DNA of 64,000 nt from CAYJSJ01 sp964373065. Its GTDB lineage: Bacteria > Patescibacteriota > Gracilibacteria > Peribacterales > Peribacteraceae. The stretch covers positions 1 through 64,000 of the forward strand of contig CAYJSJ010000001.1 in the NCBI GenBank assembly GCA_964373065.1. Direction: 5' to 3'. Below, piece after piece: positions 49,733 through 57,759 of the stretch. Position 1 is the stretch's first letter, and each line of letters opens with the position of its first letter. The notes under the pieces were generated by a model, which ran no database searches, was not told where the DNA came from, and saw nothing but the letters and a program-made list of their open reading frames with translations. Made by a program: the position numbers and the translations under genes.

Positions 49733-49947
49733 AGATATAGAGTTGATTGAAGGAGCAAAGGAACCGATTCTCACTCGCCCACCGAAGCCTTGGCGAAGGT
49801 GGGAACTACAGGAGCTAAACTCAGTGGGGCGACTATGGTGGACAAGTAGGAGAGGGTCTGAACTACGAGAGCAGTGTAAGCGATATGGGATCAGTATTAA
49901 GGGGTAAGGGGCGGGATGCAATGATTCTATGATAGAATCCGATACCG
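49733..49947. repeat. Intergenic region with tRNA-Arg-like fragments and a palindrome
   Basis: No gene is seen. GAACTACAGGAGC (49803-49815) and TAGGAGAGGGTC plus TGAACTACGAGAGCAG (49847-49874) repeat parts of the neighbouring tRNA-Arg, the second with its D-loop region missing. Between the tRNA and these fragments lies the imperfect palindrome CCCACC...GGTGGG (49778-49803), of the CCTTCGCCAAGG family. Confidence 0.6.
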
Positions 49948-51612
49948 ATGAAGGTACTTACACTTCTCATCGGCTTGTTATGTCCTTTGCAGGTTGCCGC
50001 ATTGGAGTTCAAAAACCTGAGCCTTCTCTATACCGACGCCCCGTTTCTCCCTGCCGAAGCCGCAGGGATCAGTCTGCTGACGTCGATCAATGCAGTCGAA
50101 GGAAATCCCGATGGCACATTTGCCCCAAACCGAACGTTGAACCGCGCAGAGTTTTTAAAAATTGTTCTCGCAAGTTATCCAAAGGTTCGTGTAAGCAAGA
50201 GCGATGCAGGCGATTGTTTCCCGGACGTACGCAGCAGTGACTGGTTCTCTCCGTACGTTTGCCTTGCTAAGAATCGCGGCATTGTGAGCGGTTACCCCGA
50301 CCCGAGCGGAGATGCTTCGCTCCGGCTCTTCAAACCGGACCGTGCCGTCAACTATGCCGAAGCTATAAAAATTCTCGGAGAGCTCTACGATTACGTCGCA
50401 TACTCTGCCCCCGATGAAGTGTGGTACGCGGGGTACGTGCGGGCGGCGGAGTTCCATAAGACGCTGCTTCCCTCGTCACTCAAGTTCGACCGTCCCCTCA
50501 CGCGCGGCCAGATGGCAAGGCTTGCCGCAGGTTACCGTGCGGACTATGAAGGGGAACTTTCGATGTACCGCCTCTCGGAGAAGAGTTTTGATCTCGCTCT
50601 CGAAGAGCAAAAGAAGTTGCAGGAATCTGTGGAAGTGAAACATTCTCTTGCATCATCTTCAAGTTCCAGCCCTAACCCTAACCCTAACCCTATCGCCGCC
50701 AGCCGCTTCCTCGTTCTTAGTACCGAGGAACTTCTCGCAACGGGGCACTTCCGACCGCAGGCGGAGCCCGCAGTTATCCGCAATGTCGTCGCGGAATTTC
50801 GGCGGGAAGTAAAAAATATCGCCAATCTCTATTTGGTAGATGCCGCAGGGACGCACGTAGCCGAGCTTATGCCCGATACCTACGACAAGACCGACCGGAC
50901 ATGGAAGAATAGCGGGCCGCTCCAAGAAGCGGCAGTGATCGCCCTGCAGGGGGCTACGCTTGGGCTCGCTGCTCGTATAAAGGGGCCGGGAGCGGGTTAC
51001 TCCGAAGAATTGATTCAACCCAAATTATTTTTTATCTATGCAAGTGCGTTCGGGGATCCCACGAATTCCTATCAGATCATTCCGACAAGTACTTCCTATC
51101 CTTCGCATCAAACGGCAATGGGGCGCATTACAGATGTCAGAAATAATCGCCCCGCACTGCTCGATATCACAGAGGGGCAGCGCCTACTTCTCGCGGAGTT
51201 CGTCGTGGAAGGAGAAGGCGTGGGTGGTGCCGCGGTTTCTGTAGAGAATCTCATCTTCACGCTTACAGAGCAGAGCGGCATCACGCTTTCCAATCTGCGT
51301 TTAGGCGCGTTTCATACTGCTACGACGATCGGGTGTTCCATGCAGGAACGCATTGCCATCAGTTGCTCTTCCCTTCCGGCTGCCATCGGTACCATTGAAA
51401 ATGGCAGCAGCATCCTGCAACTATGGGGCGATCTCGCATTCACACCCGGTGCTTCCGGTCGAGGCTTGCAGATCGATCTTCTTAAGCCCGGCACAATCTC
51501 CACAACGATCAATCCTGGCGAACTCGGTCATGTGCAATGGACGGATGGTTCTGGAGAATTCAAATGGGTGGAGCTGCCGGAGCCTATAGCGACGGGGAGT
51601 GTGTGGAAGTGA
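49948..51612 (+). CDS. S-layer homology (SLH) domain surface protein
   Basis: The 554-residue protein has a signal peptide (MKVLTLLIGLLCPLQVAA) and then three SLH-like repeats (about 28-190). These include GNPDGTFAPNRTLNRAEFLKIVL, CFPDVRSSDWFSPYVCLAKNRGIVSGYPD, LFKPDRAVNYAEAIKIL and RPLTRGQMARLA. SLH domains hold proteins to the cell-wall polymer or S-layer. A linker (SSSSSSPNPNPNPI, about 237-250) is encoded by CCCTAA repeats. The C-terminal 300 residues are beta-rich and of no known family. It could be an S-layer or surface protein. Confidence 0.85.
   Translation: MKVLTLLIGLLCPLQVAALEFKNLSLLYTDAPFLPAEAAGISLLTSINAVEGNPDGTFAPNRTLNRAEFLKIVLASYPKVRVSKSDAGDCFPDVRSSDWFSPYVCLAKNRGIVSGYPDPSGDASLRLFKPDRAVNYAEAIKILGELYDYVAYSAPDEVWYAGYVRAAEFHKTLLPSSLKFDRPLTRGQMARLAAGYRADYEGELSMYRLSEKSFDLALEEQKKLQESVEVKHSLASSSSSSPNPNPNPIAASRFLVLSTEELLATGHFRPQAEPAVIRNVVAEFRREVKNIANLYLVDAAGTHVAELMPDTYDKTDRTWKNSGPLQEAAVIALQGATLGLAARIKGPGAGYSEELIQPKLFFIYASAFGDPTNSYQIIPTSTSYPSHQTAMGRITDVRNNRPALLDITEGQRLLLAEFVVEGEGVGGAAVSVENLIFTLTEQSGITLSNLRLGAFHTATTIGCSMQERIAISCSSLPAAIGTIENGSSILQLWGDLAFTPGASGRGLQIDLLKPGTISTTINPGELGHVQWTDGSGEFKWVELPEPIATGSVWK
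50671..50692 (+). repeat. CCCTAA telomere-like repeat encoding a PNPNPN linker
   Basis: Three and a half copies of CCTAAC stand in frame within the SLH protein gene. Comparable units occur at 52530-52550, 52917-52950, 54885-54918, 56783-56803 and 60176-60212. Confidence 0.8.
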
Positions 51613-51658
51613 AAGTCTTGGGTCGGGATGCATACATTCAAACCAATGAACCAACGCG

Positions 51659-52504
51659 TTATTCGTCCAGCGCTTCCGCAAGCTCCCGTTTCATCGTCTC
51701 TGCCGCCTTCCCAGCCGCTTCCCTCCAGTCTTTTCCACTGCTTGCAAAAATGATTCCTCGTGCGGAGTTGACGATTGCTCCCGTACCGTTCGGGATGAAT
51801 CCGCGAACCACGTCTGCCGCACTTCCTCCCTGCGCACCGTAGCCGGGGATCAAAAACGGCACGTGCGGCATGAGGGTACGGAGGTACGTCATTTCCTCCG
51901 GATACGTCGCACCGACCACCGCCCCTATGCAAGAAAGATTGGATGCAGTGCCCAGGTGTTTGGCCGCCATACCTTCGACGATTTGTGCGAGGTGCTCGTG
52001 CACGGCTTCGTCGCCACACGGCAGATCTTGGAGGTCGCCACTGCTTTCGTTACTCGTTTTTACGAGAACAAAGATTCCTTTAGCATTCTTCTCACATCGT
52101 TCAATGAAAGGATGGATGCTGTCGGAACCCAAGTACGGGGAAACCGTGAGTGCGTCGATGGGACTGAGTTCATTTAAATACGCATCCGCATAGGCTTCGC
52201 ACGTCGAGCCGATGTCATTCCTTTTGCCGTCCGCAATGACGATCAGCCCTTGCTCTTTCGCGTAGGCGCACACTTCCCAAAACACTTTCATTCCCTCCCA
52301 ACCAAGCAGCTCGAAGTATGCCATCTGTGGTTTCACGCAGGAGGCCGTGTCCTTCACCGCATCTATGATGCCGCGGCAGAATTTAGATACCCCTGTAGCA
52401 TCTTGGGAAATTCCTTCAGGGAGCATTTCCACATTCGGATCAAGGCCGACGCACACTGGTGATTTTTCTTGTACGGCCGCAGCAAGGGCGTCGGCGAAGT
52501 GCAT
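51659..52504 (-). CDS. pyrF: Orotidine 5'-phosphate decarboxylase (type 2)
   Basis: PyrF makes UMP from OMP. The 281-residue protein has the type 2 family layout: VCVGLDPNVEMLPEG, IVIADGKRNDIGST (catalytic DxKxxD-type motif), LTVSPYLGSDS, FVLVKTSNESS and LIPGYGAQGGSAAD. It is apart from pyrBC in the window. TACAGT lies 7 nt before the ATG at 52504, so the mRNA may be leaderless. It is convergent with the SLH gene (46 bp apart). Confidence 0.96.
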   Translation of the reverse strand: MHFADALAAAVQEKSPVCVGLDPNVEMLPEGISQDATGVSKFCRGIIDAVKDTASCVKPQMAYFELLGWEGMKVFWEVCAYAKEQGLIVIADGKRNDIGSTCEAYADAYLNELSPIDALTVSPYLGSDSIHPFIERCEKNAKGIFVLVKTSNESSGDLQDLPCGDEAVHEHLAQIVEGMAAKHLGTASNLSCIGAVVGATYPEEMTYLRTLMPHVPFLIPGYGAQGGSAADVVRGFIPNGTGAIVNSARGIIFASSGKDWREAAGKAAETMKRELAEALDE

Positions 52505-52509
52505 GGGTA

Positions 52510-52896
52510 CTACTGTACTGGAGGGCTGGGGCTAGGGATAGGGTTAGGACTAAATGCCTTTATTAGGCCAGATAAGAGTTTTCCAGTGTGATCGGTGAGA
52601 GCGATAGCGCCTCTGGCTTGAGATTCACTAAGAAATTCTAACTGTATTACCAGGAGGAGCAGCGCACGTGTTTCAAAACATTCTCCTCGGGCTATCGTGT
52701 ATTTGTAGGCCTTATCTGCAGATCCATTTCTACCGAATCCTTCTGCTAAATTTGCTAAAATTCCAACAGATGCACGTCGTATTTGAGAGGTGAGCCCGAA
52801 TCTTTCTTCATGTGGGAAATTTTTTGAAAGTTGATAAATCTCTTTTGTAAGTATCATTCCGATTTTCCAAGCCTCTAGGTCTGTGAATGATTGCAT
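52510..52896 (-). CDS. Four-helix bundle protein (23S rRNA IVS-type family)
   Basis: The 128-residue protein starts MQSFTDLEAWKIGMILTKEIYQLSKNFPHEERFGLTSQIRRASVGILANLAEGFGR, the hallmark of the family often encoded in 23S rRNA intervening sequences. It is all helical. Here it is in ordinary chromosome context beside pyrF. The function of the family is unclear. The C-terminal tail (SPNPIPSPSP) is encoded by a CCCTAA/GGGATA repeat (52530-52550), and the opposite end is also next to such a repeat (52917-52950). Confidence 0.85.
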   Translation of the reverse strand: MQSFTDLEAWKIGMILTKEIYQLSKNFPHEERFGLTSQIRRASVGILANLAEGFGRNGSADKAYKYTIARGECFETRALLLLVIQLEFLSESQARGAIALTDHTGKLLSGLIKAFSPNPIPSPSPPVQ

Positions 52897-52945
52897 ATGA
52901 ATCAATAGAGAAATTCCAATCCTAACCCTATCCCTAACCCCAATC

Positions 52946-54445
52946 CTATTCCCCCACATTCTGCCTATACTGCAACGCCTCTGCGACATGCCCGATTTCG
53001 ATCGCATCTGATCCTGCAAGATCCCCGATCGTCCGTGCCACTTTGATCGTGCGATGGTACGCGCGGGCGGAGAGCCCCATCTTCTCTGCGGCGGTTTTAA
53101 GGAGGCTCAGTGACGCTGTATCGAGCGTGCAGAGTGTGTCGATCTGTTTGACGTTCATCTCTTTATTCGTTTGGATCGAATGATCCCTGAAGCGTTCTGC
53201 CTGCCGCATGCGCGCTTTGAGGACACGCCCGAGAATCGTCGCCGTTGTTTCCGTGTTACTATCGGGTTTTTTCTGCAAGTCTTCGATGGGAACCGGTTGC
53301 ACATCTATCGTAAGGTCGATCCGGTCGAGGAGCGGTTGGCTGATACGACGACGGATTTTCTGCGAAGACGAGGAGCCGTACTTTGCGGGGTTCATCGCCG
53401 CTACCATGATGAAGTCTGCGGGAAAGGTGACCGATCCGCTTGCCCGCGTGATCGTGATCGTTCTGTCCTCCAGGGGTTGGCGGAGCACTTCGAGCACTTG
53501 CGAAGGAAACTCCGAAAGTTCATCCAAAAAGAGCACTCCGCGGTGTGCGAGACTTATCTCTCCAGGGCCCGGCGTCTGCCCTCCGCCGACGATGGAAACG
53601 CCCGAAGCGGTATGGTGCACAACGCGGAAGGGGCGCGAAGAAACAAGAGGAGAATCGGAGGTGAGCAGGCTCGCTACAGAGTAGATCTGGCTAACTTCTA
53701 TGGATTCCTCCGGCGAGAGTGGCGGGAGGATGCCCCGAAGTGCTTTGGCAAGCAGCGTTTTCCCCGCGCCCGGTGCGCCACTCAAAAGGACGTTATGGCC
53801 TCCGGCTGCGGCGATTTCGAGTGCGCGTTTTACGTGGTGCTGGCCGCGGACATCGGCGAAATCCACAAGATCACTGCTGCTGTACGCTGTGCTGCAAGCG
53901 GGCGGAGCAATAATTTCGGGGACGGCAGTGCCTTGGAGGATGCCGATTACATCCCGCAGATGCCGCACGGCGATTACGCGGACGCCGGGGATGAGTGCGG
54001 CTTCCGCGCCGTTCATTTCGGGGACGACAATCGTCTCTATTCCCCGCTTCCTGCAGGCAATGGCAGCGGGGAGGATGCCGCTGACGTGCCGCAGGCTTCC
54101 GTCGAGCGCGAGTTCCCCGAGGAATGCCATCGTCGGCCATTTCTCTTCCGGAACGTCGCAGAGTGCATTGGTCGAAAGGATCCCGAGTGCAATGGCAAGA
54201 TCAAAACGCGGACCGGCCTTGCGGAGGTCTGCCGGGGCGAGGTTTACGGTAATCGTGCGGCCGGTGGGGATCCGAAACCCCGAGGAATGCAGTGCCATCC
54301 AGACGCGTTGCTTGCTCTCCTTGACGGAGGTATCCCCCAGTCCCACGATGATCATGCGGTCCTCCCCGCGCGCAGATGCCACTTCAACAGTGACTTTGTT
54401 GCAGTGAAGGCCAAAATTGGCAAAGGAAGTGAGCTGTGCAAGCAT
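52946..54445 (-). CDS. comM: ComM/YifB-type AAA+ ATPase (Mg-chelatase-like)
   Basis: ComM is a helicase that promotes branch migration of incoming DNA in natural transformation. The 499-residue protein has the N-terminal ChlI-like domain (MLAQLTSFANFGLHCNKVTVEVASARG, INLAPADLRK-like TVNLAPADLRKAG, LGELALDGSLR). The AAA+ core has Walker A GAPGAGKTLLAKALRGILPP, GVLFLDELSEF (Walker B), LRQPLEDR and LLDRIDLTIDV. The Cys cluster usual after the AMNP motif is absent (AMNPAKYGSSSSQK). Together with pilus genes and the ComEC-like domain it points to DNA uptake. Start at 54445; TACACT lies 7 nt upstream. Confidence 0.92.
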   Translation of the reverse strand: MLAQLTSFANFGLHCNKVTVEVASARGEDRMIIVGLGDTSVKESKQRVWMALHSSGFRIPTGRTITVNLAPADLRKAGPRFDLAIALGILSTNALCDVPEEKWPTMAFLGELALDGSLRHVSGILPAAIACRKRGIETIVVPEMNGAEAALIPGVRVIAVRHLRDVIGILQGTAVPEIIAPPACSTAYSSSDLVDFADVRGQHHVKRALEIAAAGGHNVLLSGAPGAGKTLLAKALRGILPPLSPEESIEVSQIYSVASLLTSDSPLVSSRPFRVVHHTASGVSIVGGGQTPGPGEISLAHRGVLFLDELSEFPSQVLEVLRQPLEDRTITITRASGSVTFPADFIMVAAMNPAKYGSSSSQKIRRRISQPLLDRIDLTIDVQPVPIEDLQKKPDSNTETTATILGRVLKARMRQAERFRDHSIQTNKEMNVKQIDTLCTLDTASLSLLKTAAEKMGLSARAYHRTIKVARTIGDLAGSDAIEIGHVAEALQYRQNVGE

Positions 54446-54453
54446 GCAAAAAA

Positions 54454-54469
54454 GTGTACTTGCGTACAC
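54454..54469. promoter_or_regulatory. Inverted repeat GTGTAC-N4-GTACAC between comM and yraN
   Basis: A 16-bp dyad overlaps the comM -10 element and lies in the divergent comM/yraN control region; a related TGTACAC half-site is at 54501-54507. It could be a regulator binding site. No regulator is identified. Confidence 0.35.
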
Positions 54470-54522
54470 CTCAGCTTGTCGATAGAATCAGGTGGACATT
54501 TGTACACTTTTATTTTCTATCT

Positions 54523-54891
54523 ATGACAGAGATTCAGTCCATCGGTGCAGGCGGAGAGCGCATTGCAGAAGTATTTCTGCGTACGCTCGGCTACAGTATC
54601 CTTGCTGCAAACGTACGTCTCGGCCATGACGAGATCGATATCATTGCCAAAGATACCCGCGATGACGTCATTGTTTTTGTGGAGGTGAAATCCCGGCTGA
54701 AAAAGGACATCAACTACTGGCCATCCATGAATATGACGTGGGAGAAAAAGCGCTGCATGCGCCGCGCCGCACGGCGGTGGATAGCGCAGCAAAATTTCGA
54801 CGGCGGCTTTCGGCTGGATCTTGTCTGCATAGCAGGCGGAGCGGTGGTCGATCACCTCATCAATGTCGGGTGGCACGATGGGGAGGGTTAG
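54523..54891 (+). CDS. yraN: YraN/UPF0102-family nuclease-fold protein
   Basis: The 122-residue protein has GAGGERIAEVFLRTLGYSILAANVR, the HDEIDIIAKD acidic pair and VFVEVKSR (ExK), the PD-(D/E)XK core of the family. YraN is a predicted endonuclease-like protein of unclear role. TATTTT stands 6 nt before ATG 54523. It is divergent from comM, a pairing with DNA-processing genes that is common in other bacteria. Confidence 0.92.
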   Translation: MTEIQSIGAGGERIAEVFLRTLGYSILAANVRLGHDEIDIIAKDTRDDVIVFVEVKSRLKKDINYWPSMNMTWEKKRCMRRAARRWIAQQNFDGGFRLDLVCIAGGAVVDHLINVGWHDGEG

Positions 54892-54918
54892 GGCTTGCCT
54901 GCCGTAGGCAGGTTAGGG
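54885..54918. terminator. CCTGCC/GGCAGG palindrome between convergent yraN and pgl
   Basis: CCTGCC GTA GGCAGG (54898-54912), flanked on both sides by TTAGGG units. It fills the whole space between the two stop codons and could stop transcription from both sides; there is no T run. Confidence 0.4.
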
Positions 54919-55605
54919 CATGGAAAGGGAAATGAGCGTTACTGCGCCATGTTCGAGAATGCGTTTTGCAGGCCACCTCCGTTCATCCTCTTCACTCGCA
55001 AGCATCGCATCCCACGCGCGTTTCTTCTCCACTCCTTTCAAGCAAAATACCTGCGTTCCTGCGGCGGCAAGTGCATTGAGTGAAAGTGTGATCCGATCAT
55101 GCACGGGGAATGCGTCGGTCACGGTGTGCAGTACGAGATGTCCATCGCCGAGGGATGCATCGCTCAGTGGCGGAAAGAGCGAGGCGATGTGTCCGTCGTC
55201 ACCCATACCGAGCGTAAGGACATCGGGCAGTTTTTTGTCCCAGAGCCTATGCAGATCCTTTGCATACTTCTCGATGCACGCTTCGATCGGAAGTGTTGTA
55301 TCGGGAAAAATAATGTTGAATGCGGGAATATTTGCGTGCTGGAGGAGCGTGGTTCGAATCAAAAACTGATTGGACTCCATGTCACTTGCCGGGACGTACC
55401 GCTCATCGACGAGAAAAATCGAAACACGGTTCCAATCGATGGTGCGTTTGCCGAGTTCTTCGTAGATCGCGCGGGGAGTACTTCCCCCGGAAAGCCCCAT
55501 GATCGCATCCCCGTCTTGCTCTATGGCATCTCGGAGATGATGCTCAAGGACGTCTGCACCTCGGGTGGTGAAGTCGGCTTCCGTACAGGTATTGATGAGT
55601 TCCAT
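54913..55605 (-). CDS. pgl: 6-phosphogluconolactonase
   Basis: Pgl hydrolyses 6-phosphogluconolactone in the oxidative pentose phosphate pathway. The 230-residue protein has MGLSGGSTPRAIYEELGKR, SIFLVDERYVPASDMESNQFL and LGMGDDGHIASLFP, the three family motifs. It lies 57 bp downstream of zwf on the same strand, so the two successive enzymes are co-transcribed. CAGCTACC-type repeats stand just before its start (55619-55637). Confidence 0.95.
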   Translation of the reverse strand: MELINTCTEADFTTRGADVLEHHLRDAIEQDGDAIMGLSGGSTPRAIYEELGKRTIDWNRVSIFLVDERYVPASDMESNQFLIRTTLLQHANIPAFNIIFPDTTLPIEACIEKYAKDLHRLWDKKLPDVLTLGMGDDGHIASLFPPLSDASLGDGHLVLHTVTDAFPVHDRITLSLNALAAAGTQVFCLKGVEKKRAWDAMLASEEDERRWPAKRILEHGAVTLISLSMP

Positions 55606-55662
55606 GAGAGAGAGGTGGTAGCTGGTAGCTGGTAGGTTGTTTTGCCATTTGCTATTTACTAT

Positions 55663-57147
55663 TTACATCCATTTCCTTCCCTCCTTCTCTATCCACAGGT
55701 CAGCATCCTCAGGCCCCTCTGTCCCCGCCGGGTAGAGGTGGAGCGGGGTGTTGGCATCGTCTAAGTGCCCCTGCACGGGATCCAAAAGTCGCCAGGCCGT
55801 TTGCACTTCATCAAACTGCAGGAACCATTGTTGCTTGCCGATGATGGCTTCCAAGATCAAGAGACTATGTTCCGGAAGGCAATCGCCGACGCAGACGAGC
55901 GGATCCACCATCACAAGGGGGCGAAACGACGGTTCCGTACCTCCCACTTTGGTCTGCATGGACATACGCATGCCGGCTTCACCCTGCAAGATGATATCGA
56001 GTCTGTTGGGAGTGGCTCCGTGTCCCACGGGTCTGGGTTCCTGGAACTGAATCGAAATCCGCGTCTCCTTTTTGCCGAGTCGCTTGCCGCTTCGTACGTA
56101 AAACGGCACCCCCTCCCAGCGTGAAATTTTCGTCATCAGCTTTATGCAGGCATACGTATTGGTGCGCGAGTAACTGGCGATTCCTGTTTCTTCCACATAC
56201 CCCGGTACTGTTTCTCCGCTGATCTCCCCTGCGGAATACTGCCCCTGCAGCACGACATCATTCATATTCTTTGCGGGCGGCAGATAGAACTGATTGAGCG
56301 CGTCTGCCCTTCCTGCCCCCAGGTCTTCTTCGCTCTGGAGCCGCATGGTAAGGAGAGACGCTATCATCATCAGGTGGCTCTGGAACATATCTCGGAACGT
56401 TCCGATGGCTTCGAAGTATCCGGCTCTGCCCTCAAGGCCCGAGGATTCCATAGCAGAAATTTCCACATGGTCGATCAAGGTGTTTTTAAAGATCCGTTCA
56501 AGAACGGGATTCGCGTGCCGCAGGTAGTAGACGTTACGCACAGCTTCCTTACCGAGGTAATGGTCCAGCAAATAGATTTCTTCCTCTCGGAAACAGCCGA
56601 CCAGTTGCTTCTTGATAGTCTCGAAACTCTTCAGATCATGGCCCACGGGCTTTTCCACAATGCAGCGAAAGGGATGTTTTCCGTCATGGATGCCTCCCGT
56701 GCACAAGTGTTTCGCAACCGCTGCGAAGGCCGATGGAGGAAGGGAGAAATAGGCCAGGCGGACGGAGGGAGATGGGGTTGGGGATCGGGTTAGGGTTGGG
56801 GATGGAGTCCAATTATTTTCGATGGTCGTAATGCGCTTCGAGAGCTTCGTAAAATCTTTCGGATCGTCGTACTCCCCTTGGTGGTAGTGAACGTGGGTGA
56901 GGAATTCCTGGAGTGCAGGTTCCGTTACCGCAAGCATATGCGTACGGATAGATGTTTCCACAAGCGTGCAAAATTCCGCATCGGTCATGTTGGTTCTGGA
57001 AAATCCGACAACGGCATAGTCCTTCGGCAGTCGCTTCTTCAGTGCAAGCACATAGAGCGCGGGGTAGATCTTGATCTGCGCCAAGTGCCCCGATGCCCCA
57101 AAGAGGATGAAGGAGAACGGGCCGGTGGCGGAAATGGAAGCACTCAT
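55663..57147 (-). CDS. zwf: Glucose-6-phosphate 1-dehydrogenase
   Basis: Zwf oxidises glucose 6-phosphate and yields NADPH. The 494-residue protein has FGASGHLAQIKIYPALY (nucleotide loop), CIVEKPVGHDL, and the substrate/catalytic motif LLDHYLGKEAVRNVYYLR. FYVRSGKRLGKKET and FQEPRP are present in the C-terminal part. A linker at about 115-130 (NWTPSPTLTRSPTPSPSV) comes from a TTAGGG-type repeat (56783-56803). TAGAAT lies 7 nt before ATG 57147. pgl follows. Confidence 0.96.
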   Translation of the reverse strand: MSASISATGPFSFILFGASGHLAQIKIYPALYVLALKKRLPKDYAVVGFSRTNMTDAEFCTLVETSIRTHMLAVTEPALQEFLTHVHYHQGEYDDPKDFTKLSKRITTIENNWTPSPTLTRSPTPSPSVRLAYFSLPPSAFAAVAKHLCTGGIHDGKHPFRCIVEKPVGHDLKSFETIKKQLVGCFREEEIYLLDHYLGKEAVRNVYYLRHANPVLERIFKNTLIDHVEISAMESSGLEGRAGYFEAIGTFRDMFQSHLMMIASLLTMRLQSEEDLGAGRADALNQFYLPPAKNMNDVVLQGQYSAGEISGETVPGYVEETGIASYSRTNTYACIKLMTKISRWEGVPFYVRSGKRLGKKETRISIQFQEPRPVGHGATPNRLDIILQGEAGMRMSMQTKVGGTEPSFRPLVMVDPLVCVGDCLPEHSLLILEAIIGKQQWFLQFDEVQTAWRLLDPVQGHLDDANTPLHLYPAGTEGPEDADLWIEKEGRKWM

Positions 57148-57221
57148 GGGAGGGATTCTAGAGAAAGCTCCTAATGATGTCTCGTAAAACGTATCGGAAT
57201 GAATTCCTTTACTGTTGCCAT

Positions 57222-57251
57222 GTTAGCCGGCGGTTTAAACCGCCGGCTAAC
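57222..57251. repeat. Perfect 30-bp palindrome upstream of zwf
   Basis: GTTAGCCGGCGGTTT (57222-57236) is followed directly by its exact reverse complement (57237-57251). It stands between zwf (leftward) and a small rightward frame. It might be an operator, a terminator from either side or a dispersed palindrome. Confidence 0.65.
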
Positions 57252-57301
57252 GTATGAGCAAATTTTAATGTTGAACTCAGAGGGATTCGGGGTAGACTTT
57301 C

Positions 57302-57529
57302 ATGATAATGAGGCCTGAGGAGCTTAAGTTACGGCAGATTTGTGACCTGCGACCGGAAAGTGCGACACCGTACCAGTTGGATCTCGCAGCTGCGCAAGAA
57401 GCCTGCCGCATCGCAAATAATAAAGATGAGTCCTGTGACGCCGTCCGCTACGGCTTCTCACAAGCATGTGAGCGCTGTTTGCTTGGGGGCGGAATAAGGG
57501 CTAAAGCGCTTGCACACCATGCCGCATAG
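57302..57529 (+). CDS. Small hypothetical protein (75 aa)
   Basis: A 75-residue frame, MIMRPEELKLRQICDLRPESATPYQLDLAAAQEACRIAN..., with four Cys and no membrane segment. No family is known. A second start MRPEEL lies at 57308. It is the only candidate gene between the palindrome and the SAM riboswitch. Composition fits coding, but support is weak. Confidence 0.4.
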   Translation: MIMRPEELKLRQICDLRPESATPYQLDLAAAQEACRIANNKDESCDAVRYGFSQACERCLLGGGIRAKALAHHAA

Positions 57530-57554
57530 CGATATCGTGCTTTCACATCATCGC

Positions 57555-57690
57555 TTCTATCCAGAGTGGCGCAGAGGGAACCGGCCCGTTGAAACGCCCC
57601 CCAACCTAGATGAGCTGAAGTGCTTGCACTGAGCGAGTAAAGCGCGTCGAAAGGTGGGAAATCCGGTCCGCCATGGCGGAGAAGATAGCC
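57555..57690 (+). promoter_or_regulatory. SAM-I-family riboswitch upstream of metK
   Basis: The SAM-I/SAM-IV consensus is visible in order: CTATCCAGAGTGGCGCAGAGGGA (P1 5' strand, kink-turn side), CCGGCCCGTTGAAACGCC, CCAACC, then AAGGTGGGAAATCC and a P4 hairpin CCGCC-AT-GGCGG. GATAG at 57684-57688 closes P1 with CTATC at 57557-57561. SAM binding should repress the downstream metK. An internal arm (57610-57650) is longer than in the commonest forms. No terminator is seen between it and metK, so control may act at translation start. Confidence 0.85.
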
Positions 57691-57759
57691 AGATCTACGC
57701 TTCCTCCTCTACAGGCAGCGGTATTCTCAATATTCCATTCCCCATTCCCCATTCCCCCC

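Noticed and set aside
49778..49803. CCCACC...GGTGGG palindrome as a terminator of tRNA-Arg
   Set aside because: It lies upstream of the leftward tRNA, not downstream, and has no T run.
53171..54526. A 451-residue plus-strand frame
   Set aside because: It runs antisense to comM, which has all AAA+ motifs. The plus-strand product is Arg/Cys-rich with no domain.
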